NCBI RefSeq assembly: GCF_000143535.2
Contig: NC_037316.1
Span: 1,922,001 to 1,986,000 of the forward strand
Source of the DNA: Botrytis cinerea B05.10
Taxonomy: Eukaryota; Ascomycota; Leotiomycetes; Helotiales; Sclerotiniaceae
Direction of reading: 5' to 3'
DNA: 64,000 nt
Shown: piece after piece, positions 11,673 to 23,047 of the stretch
How the letters are laid out: each line of letters starts with the position of its first letter
How positions within the stretch are numbered: the first letter of the stretch is position 1
Program-made: the position numbers and the translations under genes
Notes under the pieces: generated by a model
Databases searched by the model: none
Told to the model about the DNA's origin: nothing
Seen by the model: the letters and a program-made list of their open reading frames with translations, nothing else

Positions 11673-12540
11673 TTACTCATCATCTTCTTCATTAGCTTCT
11701 TCCTTGACATCCTCCATCTCATCATCTTTAACATCAGAGAGTTCCTCGTCGGATTCCTCGGCCTTCTTGGCGGGTTTCTTTGCTGGTGTCTTCTTGGCAC
11801 GAGGTCTGGGAGCAGCCTTGGTTTTAGTGACGCGGTTCTTGGAGGGTGTGGTAGGAACAGCAGGCTCATTGGTGCCATTGACATCGGATGCCTTCTTTGG
11901 AGAGCCGTCACCCTTGCCAACCTTGCCACCGGCCATTTCATCAGCAGTGCGCGATGAGGCACCAAAAGGAAGATCGTACTTCTTCTTAATGAAAGAGACC
12001 TTGTTGGAAACCTGAAGCGGAGAATTAGTTAAGAAAATGTTTGATGGCAAAAAGCGTGACTTACTGAGCGGGGATTCTTGTACTGCAAGAGTTGAGCGAC
12101 CTTTTGAGTATCGACCTTTATAAAATTTCCCTAATCAGCTATTGGAAACAGTATTTGAATGTGGAAAAGCGGGCAAGGTAAAATGTGATTTGAAAGTGAA
12201 GGGTACGTGAGATGCGGTGCGCGCGACAGTTTTACACGCACAGAGAGCTACCAAGTGAAGGCGAGGCGATGTGGTAAAGCGCGAGAATGAAAAGCTTGTA
12301 TTGATTTTCAAAAAAAAGTTTTGATTGAAAGAAAAATGAAGGTATGACACATGATTGTGATGATGAATTGTGGAAGTGAAGGATAAACACCAGAATGAGA
12401 GATTGCAAGGCGACGAGATGACTTACCTGGATAGAACCGCCGGTGGTATTGCGAAGACAACACATAAGGAAATCGACATCAGACTGGCTCATACCGCCGT
12501 TGCCTTGAGTCTGAGAGCTTGCGACATCGTTGTCGGACAT
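11673..12540 (-). CDS. Small Myb/SANT-like protein with acidic C-terminus
   Basis: Three exons: 12540-12427 (38 codons), 12115-12065 (17 codons) and 12011-11673 (113 codons), about 167 aa. All junctions are phase 0 (GTAAGT donors). The first intron is unusually long at 311 nt. The N-terminal module reads MSQSDVDFLMCCLRNTTGGS, then IQVDTQKVAQLLQYKNPRSV and SNKVSFIKKKYDLPFG. This is the typical short fungal Myb/SANT-like domain, ending in a K-K-K-Y helix. The tail is first Lys/Ala/Pro-rich (RAKKTPAKKPAKKAEE), reminiscent of histone H1-type tails, then strongly acidic. Chromatin association is inferred. It lies in the same-strand array of related genes. Confidence 0.8.
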
Positions 12541-14148
12541 CTTGATTGTGGTTGATGAAATATTTTTGGTGGAGGAATGGAATGCGACGAGATGATCTAC
12601 GTATGCAAGACCAGTCAGCACGATGAAAATGTCGCAAAAGGATGAAAGGAATGATACGTACACGATGAACTTGCAAAGTAATGCAAGAGATTGATGTGTT
12701 ACTGGTTGAAGTTACCGAAAGGTATGAGAACTTGAGGATGCAAGTTGATCGAGGCCGAGGAAAAAAGTTGTGTGAGTGGGATGGAGAAGTTGGGTTGAAT
12801 GTGCGACGAGGATTTTCTTATATGTCTCCATGGGAACGGTGCTCACCGGAAAATTCTCTCATATCTCTCTCGCCTAATTGGGTGAAGCGGGAAGCAAACT
12901 TCACTATTCACTCAACATCATGTTCATTCTGGGAAGTTGGCCATTCTCACATGTTTTGTTTTTATTTGTATCAACTCATACTCATAGAATGAATGGATTC
13001 AGTAGAAACTTTGCTTTGAGCACCCATAGATATGGTATCAGGCGCGGGGTAATGCCTCTGGATGAATGATTTTATTGTTCCCAAAAAGCTCGAGTGGTCT
13101 CATTAAGTTACCCGAGACTACTGACCCTATCGAGTGATTACCAGACATGTTAGATCTTGATCTAGTGAGTCAGGTTAGAAGCCAACATCATTGTGCTAGA
13201 AGGGGAACGCTTGAGAAGGAATGTATCAAGTTGAGCAAAAGTCAACGACGTTTGAGTAGGAGAACATGTACTAGCAGGCTGTCAATAAATCCAAAGCCTT
13301 CGGACTTGATCTGTCCAGTACTCTCGGGATGGCTGTTTGTACATGTACGTGAAGTGAACATACGTCCGTCACCATGCATTTTCGAAACGCAGCCATAACC
13401 CCTTCGAGAAATGACTCCCTAAGAACACGCAGTTTCTTCTAAAGAAACTGTCAGTGCCGAGGAGATAATGCACGTATCCATGGTGTGATACACTGCATCA
13501 TTCGCAAGACGACCTTCCAGAGAAAGAATAGTCAGTTTTAGAGACAATTTGCATGGAACTTCAAACGGATCACCACGGAAAATGGCAAACGAAACCACGA
13601 ACAGGGCCTGTGACTCTCCGCTTCTGTGAGCAGAACCATGAAAACGACATAGCTACTGGATATACTAGTACGAATTTGCTTCCCCTTCACCTTAATATGT
13701 CTATCGAAGGACCCTGAGGGGTAACGGCCGCGGAAAATCATTTTTTCATCACGTCAATGCTAAGTGAAGGGTAAATTCACCATTATTTGTCTTGGCCCAA
13801 ATGCACATGGAATATTGAACTCGAATCATACATCTACTACTTCTCTTATCCATCCCACATTTTTGTGTTTTTGTCCTGATTCCACGCAACAGACATTCTA
13901 TTTTTTCTTAAAGGAAATGTGATTCAAAATATCACCGTCGAACAAATGAAAGCAACCCCATTCGACTTCATATGATTCCTGAATCCACTGTGACCATGAA
14001 AACTCACGCGTCTACCATACTCATATAATATCGTCTGCTGATGTATCCCCGAGCTACGAAATGAATCTTCCCCTGCAAATGATGGTTAGCCCGCTCCGCA
14101 GAAAACAGGCAACACAAATTACTTACAGGTTTGGAATATAGATAGAGA
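12541..14148. other. Intergenic
   Basis: The left end should contain the promoter of the gene starting at 12540. The rest has no supported gene. A small perfect hairpin, CAGTTTCTT-CTA-AAGAAACTG, is at 13431-13451. Confidence 0.5.
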
Positions 14149-15369
14149 TTACTGAAAATTGTGTGACAGCCCATCTAAGACCACGGGAGCTGCTTCCTTG
14201 ATTTCATTGTCGGAGCCTTGATCACTGACAGTAAGGGTGTTCGTTTCTTTGTCAAATCCTTGATAATTGTTCAAGTCGAATTCCTCTTTGTTCTGAAACT
14301 CATTTTCGGAGTCATAGTCATGGCGCTCATTAGCAGTAATGATTAAGTTCGCTGCTGTGTCATTGTTCTTAGTAAGAATATATCCTTGACCACGATTTTG
14401 TTTGAACTTCGAGGGCTTCTTGGGGTCAATATTCTGGAGGTTGCCAACTCTGACCGCCTTGCGTCTGACGAGTCTGTCGTAAGCCGGGTCGGTCAGGATT
14501 TCTTTCTCAGCATCAGGTATAGGAGGATAGGTATATATTTCTGGAGGACGCATTCCAGTAATCTTAGGAACCAGCGGCTGTGCCTCTAATTCGTAATATT
14601 TCCTGAGTTTGGACCTGATCTGCCCAAAGCGAGAACGCGCCATGCAAGCATTGGAGCATCCAGCACGCTCAGCAACAAGTTTCCAATCAATCTGTATATG
14701 GAACGAAGATGTTAGTAAACTGAATCACATGATCGCTTATTAAAGGGAGAATGTCTGTAAGACAAAGTCAAAGGATGTGAAAAAATGAACAAGATGTAAT
14801 ATGTCGTAGACTTTTGAGTTAGTGGCATAAGAAGAAAAGGAAGCTTACATCTGGAGCAATATCGATACAATCAAAAATTATGAAAAAGAATTTGGCATCT
14901 TTCGCCGTTGGTCCGCGTGGATCAAAATTGTTAGCTCTAAGGTATGTTAGTAGAATAGAGTTGGAAATGTTGTAGTATACTGACATCTTAATTTGTTCAT
15001 CAGTCATTGGAGGTATCTTGACTGCTCTCTTCTTTCCTTTTTCCTTTTTACCATCTTCCGCCTCGTCATCAGCTTCCACGCTTTCTCCATCCTCGTCATC
15101 CTGGCTTTCCTCCTCTCCCTCATCTTCCTCATCTTCCTCATCTTCTTCCTCTTCCTCATCTTCCTCGTCTTCCTCGGATTCCTCACTTCTCTCATCACTC
15201 TCATCTTCCTCGTCTTCTTCGGATTTATCTGAATCCTCATCTTCCGTGTTCTCCACCTCCTCTACCTCCTCTTCCTCCTCAATTTTTTCGGGCTCCTTAC
15301 GTTTTCTAGACTGGATGAGTCAATCAGCATTAGAAAAGTTTCTATGAGTGAATCTTTCAGTTTTACCAT
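14149..15369 (-). CDS. Divergent Myb/SANT-like protein with Glu/Asp-rich N-terminus
   Basis: Four exons: 15369-15367 (ATG alone), 15310-14985, 14936-14849 and 14691-14149, about 319 aa. Exon 1 is ATG|GTAAAA. A 56-nt intron with a CTAATGCTGATTGAC branch region ends in CCAG before TCTAGAAAACGT, giving MSRKRKEPEKIEEEEE. A Glu/Asp run of about 80 residues follows. The Myb/SANT-like part is rebuilt across two introns: AKDAKFFFIIFDCIDIAPD, then IDWKLVAERAGCSNACMARS, then FGQIRSKLRKYYEL. The C-terminal half is polar and probably disordered. A nuclear role is inferred from relatives. The one-codon first exon is the least certain part; the other junctions are strong. Confidence 0.7.
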
Positions 15370-17309
15370 CTTGGAGTTACGAAAGATTTTTTTGGTTTGG
15401 ATATGTTGGAATGAATTTTATGGTCAAACCGTTGCTCAGTACCCGATCGATTTTTTCTTTGAGATAGTTATCGCAGTTTTCTCACAAGGTAGCAAATGTA
15501 GAAAAGATTATGTGTTTCGGTTGGACTAGTTTAAGGTTATAAATAAGCTATTGCAAATTTCTCCGTAAGCATAGGCCGATTTACCGAAAGTGAATAGCAA
15601 CAGCATGAATGGGGGACGAACTGGTAAGAAATCACAGTTGTTTGGAATTCAAGACAAGATGTTTGAGTTAAACAAACTTTTCAGGAAACAGTTTTATGCT
15701 TCCAGAATATACCTATTGTTTCCAACATCTTTCAAACACAATTTTTTGGAGGGAACTAGAAGAAAGTGGAAATCGCGCGAAATTCACTTAGGCATTATTT
15801 GCCGCAATTTTATTGGTCGAGCGACGGTTCTGTGAAGTGAACAACATATGGACGGATTGAGAGTTTGTGATATTCTACCACTCCGAAGAATCTTGAGTAA
15901 ACGTGCTTATTCTGCGAAAGGAAGCTCACGTATACCTCTATTGTGCAGAACAATTATGGTGGGAAAAGTTCCGTCTTTCTGCATGTCTCCCGTTAGTTCT
16001 ATTTTTTTTTTGAAAAGATAAGAAATGTTAACATTGGGGAAAAGAGTCCTTCCAAGTCTGTGACGACCAATACGTGAAGCATATTTTCCATTGCTATGCT
16101 CCTGAAGATGTTGCTACCCGAAGATAACGGTGATGGTGTTCCGTTGAGCATCCAACCTTACAAACAATTTTGTTTCGTTTGCATGATCTTGCATCCGTGT
16201 TGAGAAAACAGGTTAGTGTAACCCGAGGAATAGTCCGTAGTCAGTGTCGGATTATAGCTGGAATGGATGTACCATATCAAGGATATCTGAGTATCTGGAC
16301 TTGCCAATTAGATGGAAGTTTTTATTATCTAGAGATACTTCAACATGCAAAATGCGTTTGGCATCTCACACCAGTTGCAATCACCAAACTGAATCCGGAT
16401 ATAAAGTTCTCTATTTTTACTCTGTGTATCAGAAACCCCAACGATATCACATCTCGTTAGTTGGAAGTCGTCAATTCAAGCCCCGATTATTTTCGGCGCT
16501 TCTAAATCTCACGCGGCGATCTAGCCGCCAATATTCATGATTTAGCACTAAAGTTAACCCCGCAAAAAGAAACTTCCACAGGAGTAAGAAGACTTTGAGA
16601 ATCTAAAATGTTAGAAGTTGATACGCCGATCTGAGAATGCCCAAGCTGATGTGTCAAATAATCTATTGCGCTCGTGTATGTTCCCTCGTTCATACTACCA
16701 TATTCCCTTAACTCTCACCGAGAACAAACAGTATTGTTTCCAGACAGCTCAATTTGTTAATGTGGTTGCAGATGCAGAAATCCCTTAAGGTGCAGGGTTT
16801 CTCGGAAAGCTGCATTTACTGATTTGCCTCTCCCCTGCGAATATTTGCTTTGTTCAGGTGTATCCGCTTCCCCGTATTATGAAATCTAGAGATCTACTTC
16901 TCAATCTATTCTGAATCGATAGTAGTCAACGCCATTTTCTGCAAGAAACCCTTTTCCTGGCAATTTTCGAAAGGGAAGGAGAGATTTCTCAAATGATCCT
17001 GGATTATCGCTTAGGGACTCAGGAAATCAGGACATGACTGCCGCAATAGTGAGCGTTTGCAAGTGCATAGTAGACCGATCGAAACCGAAAACGCTGAGCT
17101 GAACAAGAAGATATCTACCTGGTAATAACCAAATATTATCTGGCTAAACAAACTTTGAGATGTTTTTTCACCCCTCATCTCACCATCTTTATAATTACTT
17201 TTAATTTATCTACCTGTCAGAATACTCGCTGCTCATCTGACAGAATACCTACCATCTCGTAGGGGGTCAAGTGTTCTCAATACATCAACTATTCATCGCC
17301 ACGGAAAAC
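15370..17309. other. Intergenic
   Basis: No supported gene. Left part: promoter of the minus-strand gene starting at 15369. Right part: promoter of the plus-strand BTB gene at 17310. The small ORFs at 15590-15835 and 16170-16540 lack domain signals. Confidence 0.5.
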
Positions 17310-18515
17310 ATGAGTTCTTGTGTTTACGAGTAAGTACAAATGTCAATCAATGGCTTGTTATCTATGGTCCGCCTAGCGTCTTTGATGAATTTTCCAATTC
17401 TCAATGTTCCAGCATAATTGATCGTTTCTCTTTTTCTTATTGTCACACACGCCCTCAGTACTCTGCGATATGCATCATAGTCTTTTGAATTTAAGTTACA
17501 AACCACCAAGTCTGACACAATCACCAGACATGCCTCTTCAGGAATAGTCACCGTAATTGTAGGTCCAGAGGGAAGACCATTCTTCTTCCACGAGAGTCTC
17601 CTCTGCCAAAAATCTCCCTGGTTCCGTTTGCAACTCGAGAACCAAATGACCGAAGATTATGACTATGATTCCGCTAATGAACTCTCACCCATCGAATCAT
17701 CCTTCCAACACTTCCAACACTTTCAACAAATTCAAGGAAAAGTAATATACCGCTACGAAGATGACATTCATACATTCAATCAGTTTTTCAGTTGGATGTA
17801 CGGACCCATGTACCCGCTACCTCGACGTGATCCAGAAAACTATTCTACCTCGACACATATATCAGAATGGATAATGCTCCACCAACTAGCCGTTGAAATG
17901 GGAGTGATGGACTTGGCACATCAAGCTTTTTCCGAGTACGTTCTTTGTAGAGACACTCTACGGACAGGATATTGGATGCCCCTTCCCGCAGAAATCCAAT
18001 TTATATATCAAAACCGAGCAACAACATATGATTTACGCAGTCTGATCGTGTTAAAGATGCGGCGTCTTTATTTTTCAACTGGGTTTGAAGGATTGCAAAG
18101 AGAACTGTCTGATATTTGCGGTTGTCATCCTGAGTTTCACACCGATGTTTATGTAGAGTTACAAAGACATTCGGAACAAATAACGCAGTGTGACCATGCG
18201 GACTGCGCTATTCATAGCCCGCAAACTGCAACTGCTGATACCTTGTACATTCCAACTACCAGCCACTTCCAAAATCCAGAATCTCCCTTGGAAGTCGAGC
18301 CACCTCCTACCTCTTCCTCTGAGTATCTAGATAACATCTCTAATCTTGATCTGAACAGCTCACCACCTTATTTATCCGATTGCGATACGACATCCACAGG
18401 AGAAAAGGATGCAAACTCCGAGCAAGCGAGAAGCGAAGCAATGGCTGAATATTATGAGAGTAGGAATACATTGATGTCTTTTGATGTGGGGAGCGGAAGG
18501 TCGATTTTGAATTAG
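17310..18515 (+). CDS. BTB/POZ domain protein
   Basis: Two exons: 17310-17329 and 17528-18515, about 335 aa. The donor is GTAAGT and the acceptor CACCAG, phase 2; the intron is 198 nt. The mature start reads MSSCVYE then HASSGIVTVIVGPEGRPFFF, HESLLCQKSPWFRLQLENQM. This is the opening of a fungal BTB domain, with the beta-strand plus the HE/K-S-LL-C-SPWF motif. The middle carries the F..FFSWMYG-type strand-turn seen in these proteins, then helices up to about residue 200. The C-terminal third is Ser/Thr/Pro-rich and disordered. BTB proteins mediate dimerisation or Cullin-3 coupling; no partner domain is visible, so the target is unknown. First member of a three-gene BTB group. Confidence 0.75.
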
Positions 18516-19082
18516 CGAGACGGTTGGGTGTTGAAATGATATTGAGAAAATTACATTGATATTTTGGTTAGATGATGATGACGACGACGATGATGTTGAT
18601 GGAAGCTAGTGTGTAGTCTATTCATATTTTGGACTAGTTCTGGAAACAGGGGCGGTTATTGTGGATACAACCAAATGGGGTTGAATATTCGCGCATCGGG
18701 ATGAAGTAGAAAATTGACACAACGGCGCTATCTAAGAGCGGAAGACGGGAATCGGAATTTTTTGAATATCTTTAAAAGTAGAGCGAGAAGTATTTTTAGT
18801 GCCACAAAACTCGGATCACTAAGCTACATGCAATCCGAAATTGTGAGCAAGTACATGATCGGATGCACGGATTTCTAGATCTTTTATGCGAAACGAAACA
18901 AGCCTATTGCATGGATACCAACTTCCATTCAAGCCATTGTGTAGATGCGATTCATGAACCGAAGATATGGAACCTCCCAATAAGCTCACCATAAACTAAA
19001 TCATGCCATAAACAACGAACGCAGAAAAAATTTGTAGCTCAAAGAGCCCAAAACACCAATCCAGCTCTGCCATCTCCCTCGC
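18516..19082. other. Convergent intergenic region
   Basis: Lies between the 3' ends of the plus-strand BTB gene and the minus-strand BTB-like gene. A short GAT/GAC trinucleotide run is at about 18568-18600. Nothing else was seen. Confidence 0.5.
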
Positions 19083-19877
19083 TTAACCTCGACCACCCTT
19101 ATCTTCTCTGATCCTTTCCATTCTCTCCTCCACTCCCTCCCAAATCCTCATCCGAACAGCTTCCTGAAACTCTCTCAACACACTCTCACTCCTCAACCAG
19201 TTCTCCACACAATCTCTAGTATCTCCCGTATGACCCTCCCCCACCACATTCCACAATTGCCCCATCTTAGCCATCGCATCAACCAAAACCTCTCTCACAT
19301 CCGAGCCCTCCCCCGTCATCCCAAATATCTCCACAACCTCCTCCTCCGTCGGGATTCCCCGATGAAACTTCCTCTCACCCAAACATTTCGCAATCCTAGC
19401 CAGCACACTCTCGCAGGCCTCCTCCATCTCCAAATACCTAGCAAACTTATACACTTTACACCACGCCACCAAACACCCCGAATGCCGATCAACATCAGAA
19501 GTCGGACACCCCAGTTCATTTCCATACATACAACCCACCAAATGAGCCACCACATCAACAGTGTAGAAGTGTTCCGGATCGGGATCATTATCATTGCCGT
19601 CTTTATCCTCGACTGTAAAAGTGATTCTCCGCGCGGTAGGATTCGCGCTCCATGTGTTGGCAATGAGTTTGGAGGCGTTGATGGCGATATCTTTGGGGAT
19701 TTCGAAGACGTGAGAGCGCACTATGAGGTAGAGATTCATGGGGGTTTTGTTATTCGAAATCTTTTCTACTTTCTCAGAGATGTGACACGCTTCAGCTTCG
19801 GATTCGGCTTTGGACTGCGTATCAGGAGGCATCATTGGCAGTGAGGATTTCTTCTCGCAGAGAGCTGCTTTTCTCAT
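19083..19877 (-). CDS. BTB/POZ-like protein
   Basis: Single exon, 264 aa. After a charged N-terminus the BTB-like core starts near residue 48: LYLIVRSHVFEIPKDIAINA, SKLIANTWS, then FYTVDVVAHLVGCMYGNELG. This corresponds to the strand, the 'V/I-HK..L..S..F' helix and the 'V..L..W.Y' segment. The later part is helical (KVYKFARYLEMEEACESVLA; CVENWLRSESVLREFQEA) as in the post-BTB region of fungal relatives. There is no additional domain. It converges with the BTB gene at 17310 and is tandem with the BTB gene at 20517. Its function is not known. Confidence 0.65.
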   Translation of the reverse strand: MRKAALCEKKSSLPMMPPDTQSKAESEAEACHISEKVEKISNNKTPMNLYLIVRSHVFEIPKDIAINASKLIANTWSANPTARRITFTVEDKDGNDNDPDPEHFYTVDVVAHLVGCMYGNELGCPTSDVDRHSGCLVAWCKVYKFARYLEMEEACESVLARIAKCLGERKFHRGIPTEEEVVEIFGMTGEGSDVREVLVDAMAKMGQLWNVVGEGHTGDTRDCVENWLRSESVLREFQEAVRMRIWEGVEERMERIREDKGGRG

Positions 19878-20516
19878 GTAGGATTCGGGGGATCTGTGAC
19901 ATGAATACTGCTAGGATGGAATTTTGATGCGAGTCTTGGATTGTGGAGACAACAGTGAGAATTGTTGTGCTGACCACGAGAAGTGATATGGTGATTGATG
20001 GTGAAGGGAAAGAATCGTCTTTGGTGGCAGTTTGTTGTACTGCTTGTACTAACTTACGCGAGTGAATGATTCAGAGAGTGCGAGAAAATTATCTTGCCGA
20101 CGTTTTGACGGAGGGGGTTTATTATATTGCATGGAGTCAATACCTTTACTAGTCTAATAAATGATATTGTTATATAGTAAGATCGTTCGAATGTTGTATA
20201 AGTATTAGACAATGATTCTCTTGATACTGAGGGAGGGGGCCGCAAGGGCTCTAAAATGACTCGTGCAAAGCGCACCCCAATCGATGTAAATGATTAGGCC
20301 TTGTGGAGAATTGTTTGAATTTCTTGCAATTGTATTTGAATGAAGATAGAGAAAGCTATGTCTTTCAATACCCGGTAGCTTTACAGTACGCAGCAAATGC
20401 AGCAAGTGAATATGATAAAAATTTGCACCGCAACCACAATTATGCGTGCAAGGCTGCGCATATTTCTGGTATCCCGTCTAATATTTATTGTATCAATCGA
20501 TCCACTATTTATAATC
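19878..20516. other. Intergenic between two minus-strand BTB genes
   Basis: Probable promoter of the gene starting at 19877 and 3' flank of the gene ending at 20517. No coding signal. Confidence 0.5.
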
Positions 20517-21768
20517 CTACTCTGGATCGCTCAAGTTGAATCCCATCATCGCAGATCCCATGAACAGACTGAAGACATCGAGTCCTTCCATCTTCTCATC
20601 ATCTCCTGGATGAGAACAATCGATGAACGAAACTGCACATGATTTGTGTCCTTTGTGTGCCTGGCCAGTCTATATGACAAAAGTATGTAATCAGCTAAAC
20701 AACTCGACTTCAAGATGGAAGACTAGCAGACTTACAAGGTGTACATGAAAATGACAGGGGCAGAGTTTAGATCTATGAAGCATGCTAAAACTCTCATTTG
20801 AGTTCCATGGATCCGCCACTTCCTTTGAGCGTCGGCCCATGAGATGAAAGTTTCTGGAAACCCATTTAAGCATGCCTTGGAAGTATCCAGGGAAAGTAAT
20901 GCAATTTGTCATTACTTCTTGCCGAAGCTTAGTACAACCACGATCTACATCGGCAAACTATCAGTGATTGCGTAGATTGATATGATACAATGGAATGAGC
21001 AAAAAGACTTTGTACAAGGGACACATGTTAGGCAAAGTGGATTGTACTTACCCATATGCATAACTGTGCTTGCAATACAAAATTCCCGCAGGATAGAATC
21101 TAACTTTGTCTCTTGCCAAATTTGGGCTGCAAGACCGGGTCCGAAGACAGTACCAAACTCAAGGTAGCCATCTTGAATGGCATCAATGGTACGATTCATC
21201 AAGTTATGAATTTCCCATCTTTCTGCAAGTGAGTACAGACTAACCAGAATTCTGAGGCTTTCATTGAACTCTGTGAGTAGCTCTAACTCGAGACGATTAA
21301 TTTCGGCCTGAGATGGTTTGGTTTTGATGTATATCTTGGTTCGAGGCTTTTGAATAGTTCCTGTTTGTGATGATGGTTGTGAGTGATATGCACAATGAAT
21401 CATTTCCAAATATTGCGCATGCGAGAGAGGTGAAACATACCATTGTATGTTCAATCGACAAGAAATTTGAAGACTTTTGGATTCTCATCATTGAGAAAGA
21501 TCAATCCTTGCTTTCCAGCCATAGTGTCAAATAGTTTGTTGGACTCAAAGTAAGTGGTACATTGTTGAAGTATAGATTTGTGGACATTGAAGTTTTGACG
21601 CTGTGAGTTGATTAGAGAGGATATTGTACTGGGACGTAGAACAAGGATACATACAGAGTCACCAATGCCAACGTTGACCGATATAGTCTCATCGCCTAAG
21701 TTCCTGCGCATGTTAACTCTTATCCTGGCACTTTCCAGAAGAAAGCAATTGGCTACAGAGATAGCCAA
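20517..21768 (-). pseudogene. BTB/POZ gene with in-frame TGA in the BTB domain
   Basis: Five exons rebuild one frame of 315 codons: 21768-21655, 21600-21441, 21360-21052, 20944-20736 and 20669-20517. All four introns have GTATGT or GTAAGT donors and AG acceptors with matching phases. The only break is TGA at 21451-21453 (codon 88), directly after the BTB motif FNVHKSILQQCTTYFESNKL and FKFLVD. Relatives usually have Trp here (the F..(L/F)V.W.Y pattern), so TGG to TGA is the simplest explanation. The frame is otherwise intact to the end (TGQAHKGHKSCAVSFIDCSH near the C-terminus), which implies a very recent break, a sequencing error, or stop readthrough. A start at the internal ATG 21711 is also possible. 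Confidence 0.7.
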
Positions 21769-23047
21769 TTACTTGAGGAACTTGTTAGGCTTAAGACTTT
21801 GGCAAAGCATATTAAATCGATCGATCACAGCGGTGAAGTTGTAGATAGGATGGGGATATCGTGAGATATGTTCTTGCGTCCTACAGAGAACGAGCCTCTA
21901 AAGTGAAAGAGTGCTATGTATTGAGGGAGGCTTGAGGAATACACTCCGTATCTTTCTCAATTTCAAAGTCAACGTCTATGCCGTGCGATAATCTCAGTGA
22001 AAGGGTTCTGATGACAGACCGGGAATTCGACGAAGGGAAGAAAGAAAGAGGAAAAGGAAGAAAGAGTTTGGGTGAGTTTGAGAGGAGAGCTTGGGTTACT
22101 TTCATTGAAGATGCAGATTGGATGTGAAAGCAAACGAAGTGTTTGAACAAACGCAAGATGCTGTCACGTGTGTTAGGAAACATTGCCGACTTCAAGCATA
22201 AACGAGAACACACCAATTTCTACTTGAGGAAGGAGCGACTATGCACGTTTTAGCTTCTTTCCTATTAGATCACTAGACATTTAATTGCTGCTTGCTAGCT
22301 ATTGACTGTATTCAAAGTAGGTATTCTGCATGGCTCATGTCATCGATGATGATTATCGCTTGAGTAGGAATGCATGTATACTTCTGATGAACAGTTTTCT
22401 AGATACCTTGTGTCTCACTGCATGGAAGACTACGGCATAAATTCATTCCATGAGTAATCCGATGGTTTAGTGATGGTCGTCGAGCAGCAATACTTGATTT
22501 TCCTGCTCATACTTCTTCGCCATGATCTCATCCTTGAGTATTTCGACTCGCTCACAGCATTACCTTTTGTGTACCAAAAAAGTTTCTCGGCCCGGTCTAG
22601 CGACGATCTGAAACATATTACCATCGTTAAGATACTTTCAGCAATTAGCCTTGCGTATTTTAGATCTCCGATCTGCACCCATGAAATGTTTCTGGGGAGG
22701 TATAAATCCCCTGGGCACATTGCATTTTCCTGGAGAAGAAATTAGATTGTGGCCCGAAAGTTTTTGGAGTATCGCCATCAGCAAGCGATCACGTAAACAG
22801 CTAACCTGAATAGCTGAATAAAGTGACTAACTCTTACCTTTGTTTTCTTGTTTGTAACTTGCACTGAGAAAAGAACCGCAAGTCAAAGCCTTCCGAAAAG
22901 GCTTTCGGTTCATGGTACCGAACCGGCTATCTGCATCGGGTCGGCTATCATAGATGTATGATTACATAATAGAATACTGTGAATGATCGTTGTCGTTCCC
23001 TATTTATAATCTCTAATATCAAATATTAATCTTCAACCTTGAATCAA
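21769..23047. other. Intergenic
   Basis: Divergent space between the BTB gene and the RNase H-like gene. A minus-strand ORF at 22430-22720 is protein-like in places but has no recognised domain and no supported exons. It was not called. Confidence 0.4.

Noticed and set aside
15018..15347. Plus-strand Ser-rich ORF
   Set aside because: It is antisense to the Glu/Asp-rich exon of the gene at 14149-15369.
17324..17551. Minus-strand ORF over the first intron of the BTB gene
   Set aside because: It has no domain, and the plus-strand splice model joins a clear BTB start across it.
22430..22745. Overlapping ORFs on both strands
   Set aside because: Some protein-like stretches, but no domain, no splice-linked neighbours and no preferred strand.
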